64,000 nucleotides of DNA from Hyphomicrobiaceae bacterium (lineage in GTDB: Bacteria > Pseudomonadota > Alphaproteobacteria > Rhizobiales > Hyphomicrobiaceae), in NCBI GenBank assembly GCA_020638055.1, contig JACKJH010000001.1, forward strand, positions 1 through 64,000. The letters run 5' to 3'. Numbering within the stretch: the stretch's first letter is position 1; the number at the start of each line of letters is the position of its first letter. Position numbers and translations under genes: made by a program. This document shows positions 52,880-62,197 of this stretch, in pieces. Under the pieces are notes generated by a model. It ran no database searches and was not told the origin of the DNA. It saw only the letters and a program-made list of their open reading frames with translations.

Positions 52880-54808
52880 TCAGGCCCGGTCGCCGCCTTC
52901 GCCGGCCAGCCTTTCCCGACCCAATGCCCCAAACACCGTTTCGACAATGCCTGAAGCGTCCAACCCCGCATCGGCATACATAGCTTCGGGCTTGCCGTGT
53001 TCGATGAACTCGTCGGGCAACACCATTGTTCGCACCTTGAGGCCGCCGTCCAGCAGGCCCGCCCCGGCCAGGTGGTGCAGTACGAATGAGCCAAAGCCGC
53101 CAACGGCGCCTTCTTCGATCGTCACCAGAACTTCGTGATCCTTGGCGAGTTTTTCGATGAGCGCAGTATCGAGAGGCTTGGCGAAACGGGCATCGGCAAC
53201 CGTCGTCGACAAACCGTAACCCGCCAGTTGCTCCGCCGCCTTGACGGCCTCAGCCAGCCGAGTGCCCAAAGATAAAAGCGCAACCGTAGTACCTTCGCGG
53301 ACTATGCGGCCCTTACCGATTTCCAGAACTTCGCCCTCGGCCGGCATGTCCACACCGACGCCGTCTCCGCGGGGATAACGCACTGCGGAAGGGCGATCAT
53401 CGATTGCAGCCGAAGTGGCGACCATGTGCTTGAGCTCGGCCTCGTCGGCAGGTGCCATGATGACGAAATTGGGTAGCGCGCCCAGGTACCCGATATCGAA
53501 ACTGCCTGCGTGTGTGGCGCCGTCCGCGCCGACGAGCCCGGCTCTGTCTATTGCAAAACGTACCGGCAGGTTCTGTACCGCCACATCGTGCACGACCTGA
53601 TCGTAGGCGCGTTGCAGGAACGTGGAGTAGATCGCACAGAAAGGCTTCAGACCCTCGACGGCTAGACCGGCCGCAAAGGTCACTGCGTGTTGTTCGGCGA
53701 TGCCAACATCGAACGTTCGGTCAGGGAATTCTGCGCCAAACAGATCCAAACCCGTGCCCGACGGCATCGCCGCTGTGACGGCGACAACAGACTTGTCCTT
53801 GCGCGCTTCGCCAATGAGGCTTTCTGCAAAAACCTTGGTGTAACTTGGCGCGTTGGAGGGCGCCTTGACCTGGGCGCCAGTGATGACATTGAACTTGGAA
53901 ACGCCGTGGTATTTGTCGTCGGATGCTTCGGCCGGGCCATACCCCTTGCCCTTCTTGGTCACGACGTGAACCAGAATGGGCCCCTGGTTGGCGTCGCGCA
54001 CGTTCTTCAAGACCGGGAGGAGGTGGTTCAAATCATGGCCATCGATCGGACCGATGTAATAAAAGCCTAGTTCCTCGAACCAGGCGCCTCCCTGCCAGAG
54101 ATGGCGGGTATATTCTTCCACGCGTGCTGCGCGCCGTTCCCAGCTCTTTGGAAGCTTCCTAGCAAGCTGTTTGGCGATATCGCGCATGTAAAGATAGGTG
54201 CCGCTGGACGTGATGCGCGCAAGGTAAGACGACATGGCGCCTGTGGGTGGCGCAATCGACATATCGTTATCATTCAGGATCACGATGAGCCGTTCGTTGC
54301 GTGCACCGGCATTGTTCATGGCCTCGTAGGCCATGCCCGCCGACATAGCTCCATCGCCTATCACCGCAACGACATTGTTGTTCGCGCCGTTCAGATCGCG
54401 CGCAACGGCCATACCCAACCCCGCCGAGATCGAGGTTGATGAGTGTCCAGCACCGAATGGGTCATATTCGCTTTCCGCGCGACGCGTGAAGCCCGACAAT
54501 CCTTCAGGTTGCCTGAGCGTGCGTATGCGGTCACGCCTGCCCGTGAGGATCTTGTGGGGATAAGCCTGGTGGCCGACATCCCAAATCAAACGGTCGCGAG
54601 GCGTATCGAACACCCAGTGCAACGCGACAGTCAATTCAACCACGCCAAGCCCGGCACCAAGATGACCGCCGGTCACCGACACTGCGTCAATCATTTCAGT
54701 GCGTAGTTCCGCGGCAAGCTGTTGCAGGTCCTGCTCGGGAAGCTGGCGCAAGTCTGCCGGCGTTTTAACGGCATCGAGAAGCGGTGTCTTACTCACTGGA
54801 ACGAGCAC
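52880..54808 (-). CDS. dxs: 1-deoxy-D-xylulose-5-phosphate synthase
   Basis: A 642-residue thiamin diphosphate enzyme that makes DXP from pyruvate and glyceraldehyde 3-phosphate, first step of the MEP isoprenoid pathway. Motifs: VFDTPRDRLIWDVGHQAYPHKI, GDGAMSAGMAYEAMNNAG, MAPADEAELKHM and the TPP-binding and C-terminal domains are complete. The start may be GTG at 54808 or GTG at 54796 (MSKTPLLDAVK); no site is strong. It lies downstream of xseB, 410 bp away, as in related genomes. Confidence 0.95.
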   Translation of the reverse strand: MLVPVSKTPLLDAVKTPADLRQLPEQDLQQLAAELRTEMIDAVSVTGGHLGAGLGVVELTVALHWVFDTPRDRLIWDVGHQAYPHKILTGRRDRIRTLRQPEGLSGFTRRAESEYDPFGAGHSSTSISAGLGMAVARDLNGANNNVVAVIGDGAMSAGMAYEAMNNAGARNERLIVILNDNDMSIAPPTGAMSSYLARITSSGTYLYMRDIAKQLARKLPKSWERRAARVEEYTRHLWQGGAWFEELGFYYIGPIDGHDLNHLLPVLKNVRDANQGPILVHVVTKKGKGYGPAEASDDKYHGVSKFNVITGAQVKAPSNAPSYTKVFAESLIGEARKDKSVVAVTAAMPSGTGLDLFGAEFPDRTFDVGIAEQHAVTFAAGLAVEGLKPFCAIYSTFLQRAYDQVVHDVAVQNLPVRFAIDRAGLVGADGATHAGSFDIGYLGALPNFVIMAPADEAELKHMVATSAAIDDRPSAVRYPRGDGVGVDMPAEGEVLEIGKGRIVREGTTVALLSLGTRLAEAVKAAEQLAGYGLSTTVADARFAKPLDTALIEKLAKDHEVLVTIEEGAVGGFGSFVLHHLAGAGLLDGGLKVRTMVLPDEFIEHGKPEAMYADAGLDASGIVETVFGALGRERLAGEGGDRA

Positions 54809-55132
54809 CTTATTGCTGCTTTATTGCCGGGATTGCCGAAGTCTCCGTTCAACTGAATTTTCGACGTTTCTTAACGGACGGCACCCCGGGCCGCTGGTAA
54901 CCCAATCGTTTTGCGACTGCTTTGCATTGCAAACTACATCGCGCGCGCTTGTGATGCTAGAGCGTCGTGCGATATATCGCACGACGCTCTAGGCTGCAAT
55001 CATAGCCAATTGGTCGCGGACCCTACCCCAGCCACGACGCATGCTCAACGGCCTGCAACAACTATGGCAATTAGATTGCATAGGAAATGCAGAAACTTGC
55101 CATAAGCTCCATCTATCGTCTCATAGAGAAAG
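54809..55132. other. Intergenic upstream of dxs
   Basis: About 320 bp with no gene. It holds the 36-bp palindrome listed separately. A promoter for dxs is expected on the minus strand near the left edge but was not assigned. Confidence 0.5.
54957..54992. repeat. Perfect 36-bp palindrome bounded by CTAG
   Basis: CTAGAGCGTCGTGCGATA is followed immediately by its exact reverse complement. There is no loop, so it would be a cruciform or a strong hairpin in RNA. Shortened and split versions occur at 43588-43608 and as the ends of 40677-40946. Confidence 0.85.
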
Positions 55133-55200
55133 CGGAGCATTTTCCGACGAAGTGGACACCGGTTCGTCGCAGAAAATGCGACCAAACCAAAAAGCGATCT
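55133..55200. repeat. RIME-type palindromic element, partial
   Basis: GAGCATTTTCCGACGAAGTG, then TCGCAGAAAATGCGACCAAA and CCAAAAAGC. It lies just past the end of xseB and may serve as the 3' hairpin of that mRNA. Confidence 0.7.
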
Positions 55201-55218
55201 AGATTCAGATTTAATCGC

Positions 55219-55491
55219 CTACCGCTCGGGGTCGAGCGGCTCAGTCCCACGAGGTGCGCCTTCGGCGTCAAATGAAAGCTTTTCCACCTTGGCTTCGGCC
55301 TTTTTCAGCAGTTGGTCGCAGTGCCGCTTGAGAGCTTCACCGCGCTCATAAATGTTTATGCTTTCCTCCAGTTCCACGTCGCCACGTTCAAGGCGGCCGA
55401 CGATCGCCTCAAGTTCCTTCAAGGCCCGCTCGAAAGACATCCCTGCAATATCGGCATTGCCCTTGCTGGGCTCTTTACCCGTGCTGCTCAT
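55219..55491 (-). CDS. xseB: Exodeoxyribonuclease VII small subunit
   Basis: A 90-residue helical protein. The family core MSFERALKELEAIVGRLERG, VELEESINIYERGEALKRHC is complete. XseB joins XseA to form exonuclease VII, which degrades single-stranded DNA. It lies 10 bp after the stop of the HDAC-like gene and precedes dxs, an order seen in related genomes. Confidence 0.93.
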   Translation of the reverse strand: MSSTGKEPSKGNADIAGMSFERALKELEAIVGRLERGDVELEESINIYERGEALKRHCDQLLKKAEAKVEKLSFDAEGAPRGTEPLDPER

Positions 55492-55501
55492 GATGTTCCT
55501 T

Positions 55502-56452
55502 CTAACTAGCTGCTGACATCAGCGTTTTCACATGCACACCCACTGATCGGGCCAAGCCTGTCAGGTCATATCCACCTTCGAGCATGGAAACTACACGGCC
55601 ATCGCACTGCTTGTCGGCAATTTGCAGTAGTTGCTCGGTGATCCACATGAAATCGCTCTCGATCAACTGCAGGCTCGCTAGCGGATCATCGCGGTGGGCA
55701 TCAAAGCCGGCTGAAATGAGCACAATGTCGGGCGCAAAGTTCCTCAAGCCGGGAAGGACGCGACTTTCCATGGCTTCACGAAAGGCTGAGCCTCCGTCAC
55801 CTGATCTCAGTGGCGCATTGAAGATGTTGCCAACGCCCGTTTCGGAGAGCGCACCGGTGCCTGGAAAGAGCGGCATCTGGTGTGTCGATCCGAAATAGAG
55901 ATCCTTGTCGGTTTCGAAGATCTGCTGCGTGCCATTGCCGTGGTGGACATCGAAATCCACAACGGCGACACGCTCGCACCCGTGCTTTTCGCGCGCGTAG
56001 AGCCCTGCGATGGCGATATTTGAAAACAAGCAAAATCCCATCGGCCGTTCTGCTTCGGCGTGATGTCCGCAGGGCCGGACCTGGCAGAAAACATTGCGTG
56101 TGCCCGAATTTGGATCCATGACCCGGTCGACGGCCTCAAGGCCGGCACCAACCGCACGCAATGCTGCTTCCCATGATCCCGGCGACATCACCGTGTCGGG
56201 ATCGAGATGCACATGCGCGCCTTCTTTCACCGGCCGCGCTTCCCGCACCATCTCCAAATAGGACTTGGGATGTGCGAGCAGAATGCGTTCCTCAACATCA
56301 TCTCTGAGCGGCGCTTCCTCGCGTTTCAGCTCGGCAAACAGCTCGTGGCTAAGCACCTTGTCAATCGCACGCATGCGGTCAGGGCGCTCGGGGTGCCCAT
56401 AGCCTGTGTCGTGTTCGAGAAATGATGGGTGCGTGAGAAGCAATGTGGGCAT
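55502..56452 (-). CDS. HDAC-like amidohydrolase
   Basis: A 316-residue zinc deacetylase of the histone deacetylase superfamily (class II-like bacterial group). MPTLLLTHPSFLEHDTGYGHPERPDR is the family start; the catalytic site shows CGHHAEAERPMGFCLFSN, VVDFDVHHGNGTQ and VLISAGFDAHRDDPL, with the zinc Asp/His/Asp. Acetylpolyamines are common substrates in bacteria. Intact. Confidence 0.93.
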   Translation of the reverse strand: MPTLLLTHPSFLEHDTGYGHPERPDRMRAIDKVLSHELFAELKREEAPLRDDVEERILLAHPKSYLEMVREARPVKEGAHVHLDPDTVMSPGSWEAALRAVGAGLEAVDRVMDPNSGTRNVFCQVRPCGHHAEAERPMGFCLFSNIAIAGLYAREKHGCERVAVVDFDVHHGNGTQQIFETDKDLYFGSTHQMPLFPGTGALSETGVGNIFNAPLRSGDGGSAFREAMESRVLPGLRNFAPDIVLISAGFDAHRDDPLASLQLIESDFMWITEQLLQIADKQCDGRVVSMLEGGYDLTGLARSVGVHVKTLMSAAS

Positions 56453-56593
56453 AAAGACGTCGATCCTCGGCAGGAACAGGATTTGGTTTGGGGCGGCGTT
56501 TCAGCCCATGTTAAACGAGGTTGGCGCAGCTGTCACAGGGCGGACAACTGCATGCGTTTTGGCGGTGCGTCCGCACGCTTCAAGCGCATATTG

Positions 56594-57478
56594 TCAGCCG
56601 CTCAGCATGGAAAGTGGTGCCAGGGTCACGCCCGGGGGTGGGCGATCATCTGCCGGCACGAAGAAATCGGGAGCCAATGGCATTGATGGATCGATACGAT
56701 AACGTTCAAAATCCGTTACGCCTCCGACCTTGTAGAGAAAGGAATCGTCGATCACAAAATTGCCGGTAAAGTTTCTTGCCGGTTGTGAGAAGATTAGGTG
56801 CGCGGCATCGGAAATAATCTCTGGCGAACGGCTCATGCGCATGAGTTTGTCGCCTCCAAGGATATTCTTGATTGCAGCGGTGGCAATCGTGGACCGCGGC
56901 CAAAGGGCATTCACTGCAACGCCCTTGGGTTTCAACTCCTCGGCCAGCCCCAATACGGCGAGGCTCATGCCATACTTGGCAATCGAATAGGCGACGTGAC
57001 CGGCGAACCATTGCGGCTTCATGTCGAGCGGTGGCGAGAGCATCAGCACATGCGGGTTATCCGAACGCTCCAGGTGCGGTAGGCACGCCTGCGTCGTCAC
57101 GAACGTGCCACGGGTGTTGACGCCGAACATCAGATCAAAACGGCTAGGCTGGGTTTGTTCGATTGGTGTCAGAGAGATTGCCGATGCGTTATTGACGCAG
57201 ATGTCGATACCGCCAAAGGTCTTGGCGGTTTCGGCAACCGCCTCTGCGACTTGTTTTTCATCTCTGATATCGCAGATGAGTGGCAGCGCCTTGCCTCCGG
57301 CTGCCTCGATTTCAGCAGCGGCGGTATGGATGGTTCCTTCCAGCTTTGGATGCGGCTCGGCTGTTTTGGCGGCAATGGCAACGTTGGCACCGTCTCTTGC
57401 CGCCCGCAAGCCTATTGCCAGACCTATGCCCCGGCTCGCACCGGTTATGAAAAGCGTCTTTCCTGCAAGCCCTGCCAT
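56594..57478 (-). CDS. Short-chain dehydrogenase, HSDL2-like
   Basis: A 294-residue SDR. Cofactor motif TLFITGASRGIGLAIGLRAARDGANVAIAAKTAEP, structural NNASA and catalytic YSIAK are present. The stretch HPKLEGTIHTAAAEIEAAGG is typical of the HSDL2/YkvO-like group, so NADP-linked 3-oxoacyl or retinoid-like substrates are possible. Start MAGLAGKT at 57478 is taken for the family match; there are 25 extra codons upstream. Confidence 0.88.
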   Translation of the reverse strand: MAGLAGKTLFITGASRGIGLAIGLRAARDGANVAIAAKTAEPHPKLEGTIHTAAAEIEAAGGKALPLICDIRDEKQVAEAVAETAKTFGGIDICVNNASAISLTPIEQTQPSRFDLMFGVNTRGTFVTTQACLPHLERSDNPHVLMLSPPLDMKPQWFAGHVAYSIAKYGMSLAVLGLAEELKPKGVAVNALWPRSTIATAAIKNILGGDKLMRMSRSPEIISDAAHLIFSQPARNFTGNFVIDDSFLYKVGGVTDFERYRIDPSMPLAPDFFVPADDRPPPGVTLAPLSMLSG

Positions 57479-57605
57479 AATGTTCCCATTCCCCTTCGCG
57501 TCGTTGCGCTCATTGTTCCGCTTCAATCCAGCAACCAATAGTCCCATTAGCAAATCAGTCGAACGTCAGATTATCGTCTTTAGAGCACTGGGCGTTAGCT
57601 GCGAC

Positions 57606-57710
57606 CAGAGCGCTTTTCGATCCAATGGGATCGGATCGGCGCTCTAGATTTTTGGTTTGGTCGCATTTTCTACGACGAACCGGCGTCCACTTCGTCGGAA
57701 AATGCTCTAA
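57606..57710. repeat. RIME-type palindromic element, full length
   Basis: CCAGAGCGCTTTTCGATCCA, then GGATCGGATCGGCGCTCTAG, TTTGGTTTGGTCGCATTTTC and ACTTCGTCGGAAAATGCTCT. It lies between the SDR gene and the 57707 gene, overlapping the stop of the latter. Confidence 0.8.
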
Positions 57711-59341
57711 TTCCGAACGGGAGCGACCTTCCGCCATAGCCACCCGAGCAGGCGGAAGGGCAAAAGGACGAAGAAAACCAATTGATCAAACAGGCCTTTC
57801 AACATTGCCCACAGGCCAACGGGAATGCCGACCAGAGGTAGAAATACGAGCACAAACAGAATACCTCTGACCACGCGGGCCGCCCAATAGCCGGCGCGTC
57901 CGGCATATTCGCCAGCAATTTCGGCAGGCCACAATCGCAACCACAGGGCGCGCGCGTAGGACAGGCCGACCAGCCCAAGGACCAATCCTGCAAGATAGGA
58001 AATCTGATAGATGAACGGGATGCCGGGGATGATACGTCTATCGAGTTCCTTTTGGCGATCCTGGTCGACGAGGTCGGCCTTGATATCGGTCGTGGCGACA
58101 TTGCCGGCGACCTGCTGAAATACCTGCTCGGTCCAGAACGAAAGCGTGTTGGTGATAGTATCTGTCAACGGCACCGAACCCGACCCGGCGCCACCTGACT
58201 GTCGGGGGCCGATATCAAGACCGATGCGTCCTTCAAGACTTGGGCGCGCATCAACCACCAAGGGCATTCTTTGTGCGCCCAGCGCATCCAGGAAATCGGC
58301 GAAGTCCGCGCGCTTGACCGCCTCGTTCAGTCCCTTCACCTCAATCTTCTGCCAGAACCAGTTGCGTCCACCCGGCTGCAATGGATCAGGCGCCTGCAAA
58401 ATCACCAGATTGACGTCAGCTTCCCTGGCCGCTGCTTTCAAATCGCCAATGAGAAGGGATTTTTCACCGCCGCTCGATGGCCGGAAGTACAAATACTCAC
58501 CCTCAATGCGGCCGGTCAGCACAACAGTCTGGCCTCGAATAGAGCGCAGGGCGGCTGGAAGTTTCCACGGATCGACCTTGTCGATGAGCGCTGCCTTGGT
58601 GTCTGGATCAATCCGTGGCGCCGACGTGAGAGTTTGTGCTGCATCGGGTTGCAGCGAGACGACGCGGATATCCGACTTGGCCAGCCTGCGCTCCAGCAAC
58701 CAAATGGTTTCATCGAACAGTGCGCGATCAGTAAGCCGCACCGACAGGTTGGGTTTGACGTCCGCCAGATATGCATCACTCTTCGCACTTTGCGGATCAA
58801 CTCTCAGCTTGTAGCTGCGCTTGCCCGTCATGAGGTGAAGTTCGGCACCTGCCGGGAGATCATTAATCGCCACTGTGCGATTGAAGACCGAATCTTCTGA
58901 CAAATAGAGCTTGATTGGCCCTTCGCCCTGGCGATCGGGTGCCAGTGTCCTGACCACACGGGCCATCTCGTCGGCGTTGGCAGCGGTATACACTTCGCCG
59001 GATTTGTTGGCGAATTTCCAATGTCCTTCCGGGGTGACGTGTGCAGCCAATGCGACGCTGGAACCGTCTTCGGGCAATGCTTTCAAATGCCGTGACAAGC
59101 CGCCCATTTCATCGAGAGCATGGCCTGCGCGCCGTGCTGCTCCGCCGCCTGCCTCGCCCGCCTCGCGCGCAAGTCTAGTCAGCCAGTTGGCTTCGGCTGG
59201 ACGGGCGTGACCGGAGACGAGCGCAATGACAACGACAACTAAAAGCAGAGAAATGGCGTCAAAAGCCAAGCGCTTGGCACATCTGGCAGCGGATGCGTTG
59301 TTGATGCACTGCGCGCAAACCATGCTCGCAACCCTAACCAT
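57707..59341 (-). CDS. Uncharacterised membrane protein
   Basis: A 544-residue protein. The N-terminus has one hydrophobic segment (FDAISLLLVVVVIALVSGH), likely a signal anchor. The middle 330 residues are soluble; I recognise no domain. The C-terminus has at least three helices (FIYQISYLAGLVLGLVGLSY, GILFVLVFLPLVGIPVGLWA, LFDQLVFFVLLPFRLLGWLW). The start ATG overlaps the crotonase stop (GATGGTTAG), and AAGGTAGG precedes it, so the two are coupled. It is probably an envelope protein. Confidence 0.65.
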   Translation of the reverse strand: MVRVASMVCAQCINNASAARCAKRLAFDAISLLLVVVVIALVSGHARPAEANWLTRLAREAGEAGGGAARRAGHALDEMGGLSRHLKALPEDGSSVALAAHVTPEGHWKFANKSGEVYTAANADEMARVVRTLAPDRQGEGPIKLYLSEDSVFNRTVAINDLPAGAELHLMTGKRSYKLRVDPQSAKSDAYLADVKPNLSVRLTDRALFDETIWLLERRLAKSDIRVVSLQPDAAQTLTSAPRIDPDTKAALIDKVDPWKLPAALRSIRGQTVVLTGRIEGEYLYFRPSSGGEKSLLIGDLKAAAREADVNLVILQAPDPLQPGGRNWFWQKIEVKGLNEAVKRADFADFLDALGAQRMPLVVDARPSLEGRIGLDIGPRQSGGAGSGSVPLTDTITNTLSFWTEQVFQQVAGNVATTDIKADLVDQDRQKELDRRIIPGIPFIYQISYLAGLVLGLVGLSYARALWLRLWPAEIAGEYAGRAGYWAARVVRGILFVLVFLPLVGIPVGLWAMLKGLFDQLVFFVLLPFRLLGWLWRKVAPVRN

Positions 59342-60110
59342 CGCCTACCTTCGAAAAATCCGGCGCACGCTTTTCCAGGAAAGCCTGGAAGGCCTCCCGA
59401 GCTTCCGCTGATTGCAGTTGGCGGGCGAAGATTGCTGCCTCTTCATCGACCCGCCGTGCCACATCTTCAGCATCACCGCGCAACAAACGCCGCGCGAGCG
59501 CCAAAGCCGCGGGGGGCTTTTTGGCCAAGGAGGTGGCTGCGCCGATTACCCGCTCTTCAAGTTCTTCGGGTGGAACAATGGCATTGAGAAGACCTGCCCG
59601 CAGCATTGCTTCTGCGTCCATCGGCTTTCCAAGCACGAGCATCTCATAGGCGCGCGTATATCCCATCCGCTGCGGCATCAGGAGGCTGGAAGCAGCCTCC
59701 GGCACCAGGCCCAGGTCAAGGAACGGGGTATGAAAACGCGCAGATGGCGTTGCAAAAACAAGATCGCAATGAAACAGCAACGTCGTGCCTATGCCGACGG
59801 CCGGACCGTCGACACCAGCCAGCATGGGCTTTTGGATCTGCGGCACAAGCCTGATGAAACGCAATACTGATTTCAACACCGCCTGGTCGCCGGTCGATGA
59901 TGCCAAAAAATCAGATATATCGTTACCGGACGTGAACACGCCATTTGCGCCACGAAAAACGTGAACCGATACTTCGGTGTCTTTTTCGCCGGCTTCCAGA
60001 GCATCACACAGGGCGTCGTACATCGCGCCGGTCAGCGCATTCATTTTGCCGGGGCGGTTGAAACGCAATATCTGCGTTGCGCCGTCTCGATGAACAGCAA
60101 TATCGCTCAT
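59334..60110 (-). CDS. Enoyl-CoA hydratase/isomerase family protein
   Basis: A 258-residue crotonase-fold protein. The CoA-binding FRGANGVFTSGNDISDFL and the oxyanion hole MLAGVDGPAVGIGTTLLFHCDLVFA are visible, with FLDLGLVPEAASSLLMPQRMG. The catalytic Glu/Asp pair is not exact for all classes, so it may be an isomerase rather than a hydratase. It follows the acyl-CoA dehydrogenase gene by 19 bp, making a fatty acid degradation pair. Start MSDIAV at 60110 is chosen by family match. Confidence 0.87.
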   Translation of the reverse strand: MSDIAVHRDGATQILRFNRPGKMNALTGAMYDALCDALEAGEKDTEVSVHVFRGANGVFTSGNDISDFLASSTGDQAVLKSVLRFIRLVPQIQKPMLAGVDGPAVGIGTTLLFHCDLVFATPSARFHTPFLDLGLVPEAASSLLMPQRMGYTRAYEMLVLGKPMDAEAMLRAGLLNAIVPPEELEERVIGAATSLAKKPPAALALARRLLRGDAEDVARRVDEEAAIFARQLQSAEAREAFQAFLEKRAPDFSKVGDG

Positions 60111-60129
60111 GCTGGCCACGGCCTGTCCT

Positions 60130-61908
60130 CTATCCTTCCAGCCGCTCGGGGGTCGCTGCCAGGACGGCGTCGGCGCCACCTGTCACCGCATCGGCAAGGC
60201 CCGGCGCTTCCGTCGAAACGTTTTCGGCAAAATAACGCGCTACCATCACTGCGCGACCAGACCCTTCGCCATTACGCACTGCAGTCACGGCGCTTTTACC
60301 CAGATACGCACCGCCCGCGGCAATACCAAATAACCGCAAATAGGGTGTTGCTGAGGCAAGCGCGGCTTCAGGATGCGACTGCAGTTGCTCACCCATCCAG
60401 TGCGTTGCCGCAGCCAGAGCTTTCACGGCACCGCCCAGCTTTTCGGCCATCCTAACGAAGTCGGGCTCGTTTGATGCGACCACCTCACCGACCATCTGCG
60501 AAAGATCTTCGATGTAAGCCTTGACGACCGCACCGTCGCCGAGCGGCAGCTTGCGCGTTACCAGATCAATCGCCTGGATGCCATTGGTGCCCTCGTAAAT
60601 CGGCAGGATGCGCGCGTCCCGCAAATACTGCGCAGCGCCTGTTTCCTCGATGAAGCCCATGCCACCGTGCACTTGAATTCCAGTTGAGGCGACTTCAAGG
60701 CTTGCGTCCGTCGAAAAAGCCTTTGCCACGGGTGTCAGCAGCGCACCACGTGCCGCCGCGGCCTCTCGTTTGCCAGGGTCATTGGCAAGATGCGAAACGT
60801 CAATCTCTCCGGCGGTGGCGTAGCAGATCATGCGTGAAGCCTGCGTCAGCGCCTGCATATGCAAAAGCGAGCGTGCAATATCGACGTGATTGATGATGGC
60901 GACCATCTCACCCGGCGGGCCGCCGATTTTTGCACCTTGTTTGCGATCACGCGCGTAGGCATCGGCATGCTGGCTTGCGCGCTCAGAAATTGCCACGCCT
61001 TGCACGCCAACAGCCAATCGCGCCTGATTCATCATATGGAACATGGTGGCGAGGCCGCGGTTCTCCTGACCAATGAGATAACCAATCGCGCCATCGCCGT
61101 CGCCATACTGCATGACGCAGGTGGGGCTGGCGTGAATGCCAAGTTTGTGTTCAACGCCGGTACATACGACGTCGTTGCGGGCGCCAATCTCCCCCTTAGG
61201 GCCGACCAGGAACTTCGGCACCAGAAAAAGCGAGATCCCTTTCGTTCCCGCTGGTGCGTCGGGCAACCGTGCCAGCACGAGGTGGATGATGTTTTCAGAC
61301 AACTCGTGATCGCCGTAGGTGATGAAGATCTTTGTGCCAAAGATGCGATAGGTTTCGTCACCCTGCGGCACCGCCTTGGTTCTGATGGCGCCAAGGTCCG
61401 AGCCGGCCTGGGGTTCTGTGAGGTTCATGGTGCCGGTCCATTCGCCCGACACCATCTTGGGCAGATACGTTGCCTTCTGTTCCTCGGTGCCGGAGATCAT
61501 GAGGGCGTGGATCGCACCTTGCGTGAGCAGCGGGCAGAGCCCGAACGACATGTTGGTGGCATTCCAGATCTCGGCCGCCACCATTTGCGCTATTTCGGGC
61601 AGTCCCTGTCCGCCGTAGTCTGGTGAGCACGGCAGCGCGCCCCAGCCGGCCGCGACGAACTGTGCGTAGGCCTCCTTCCATCCGTCAGGGGTCACAACCT
61701 TGCCATCGACGAGCCTGGAGCCTTGTTTGTCGCCGACGCTGTTGAGCGGATCGAGGACTTCGGCGCCAAACTTGCCGGCTTCCTCAATCACCGCGGTCAG
61801 TGTTTCGATGTCGAGATCATCGTAGAGGCCTGCGGCAAGGCGTCCATCAAGATCCACGGCTGTCTTGAGGGCAAGCAGAATGTCGTCTACTGGAGCCTGA
61901 TACGTCAT
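60130..61908 (-). CDS. Acyl-CoA dehydrogenase, DmdC/AidB-like long form
   Basis: A 592-residue flavoprotein, longer than the 380-residue core family. It has GLCPLLTQGAIHALMISGTEEQK, MNLTEPQAGSDLGAIRTKA, IFGTKIFITYGDHEL and a C-terminal acyl-CoA dehydrogenase domain with extra helices. This form resembles 3-methylmercaptopropionyl-CoA dehydrogenase (DmdC) and long-chain homologs. The substrate is not known. It heads the ACAD-crotonase-membrane protein operon. Confidence 0.9.
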   Translation of the reverse strand: MTYQAPVDDILLALKTAVDLDGRLAAGLYDDLDIETLTAVIEEAGKFGAEVLDPLNSVGDKQGSRLVDGKVVTPDGWKEAYAQFVAAGWGALPCSPDYGGQGLPEIAQMVAAEIWNATNMSFGLCPLLTQGAIHALMISGTEEQKATYLPKMVSGEWTGTMNLTEPQAGSDLGAIRTKAVPQGDETYRIFGTKIFITYGDHELSENIIHLVLARLPDAPAGTKGISLFLVPKFLVGPKGEIGARNDVVCTGVEHKLGIHASPTCVMQYGDGDGAIGYLIGQENRGLATMFHMMNQARLAVGVQGVAISERASQHADAYARDRKQGAKIGGPPGEMVAIINHVDIARSLLHMQALTQASRMICYATAGEIDVSHLANDPGKREAAAARGALLTPVAKAFSTDASLEVASTGIQVHGGMGFIEETGAAQYLRDARILPIYEGTNGIQAIDLVTRKLPLGDGAVVKAYIEDLSQMVGEVVASNEPDFVRMAEKLGGAVKALAAATHWMGEQLQSHPEAALASATPYLRLFGIAAGGAYLGKSAVTAVRNGEGSGRAVMVARYFAENVSTEAPGLADAVTGGADAVLAATPERLEG

Positions 61909-61954
61909 GGGCGCTCGCCTCCTCGTCAGCGGCCGTTCTTGGTTAATTCAGACA

Positions 61955-62029
61955 CTAGTGGCCTGTCGCGCCAAAATTGAAACATAGCCGCAACCGCATA
62001 CGATTTTGGCGCGACATGAAGGCCACTAG
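61955..62029. repeat. CTAG-bounded hairpin, GTGGCC type
   Basis: CTAGTGGCC-TG-TCGCGCCAAAAT (left arm) and ATTTTGGCGCGA-CATGAA-GGCCACTAG (right arm) form a stem of 9 plus 12 bp with a small bulge and a 24-nt loop. The right end recurs at the start of the window (4-12). Confidence 0.75.
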
Positions 62030-62041
62030 CAAAATCATGAA

Positions 62042-62121
62042 CTTAGTGTGGCGGTCAACGCGCCTTAGTTGACTCCGCGTGGGCCGCAACGTCGGCCAAC
62101 TAAGGCGCGACGCCACACTAG
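62042..62121. repeat. CTAG-bounded hairpin, GTGTGGCG type
   Basis: CTTAGTGTGGCG-GTCAA-CGCGCCTTAGTTG pairs with CAACTAAGGCGCG-ACGCCACACTAG, a 13 plus 11 bp stem with a bulge and a 26-nt loop. It lies 12 bp after the previous element, so two different families stand in tandem here, between the divergent acyl-CoA dehydrogenase and tsaC genes. Confidence 0.75.
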
Positions 62122-62197
62122 GCGTTTCACCGCCGAAGCGGAAGGGCTAGGTTGACGTTTTCGTCAACTTATCTGCTCGTAATGGAGAAGGCTATCG

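Noticed and set aside
54957..54992. tRNA or small RNA gene
   Set aside because: A perfect palindrome without loops does not fit a cloverleaf, and no tRNA consensus arms are present.
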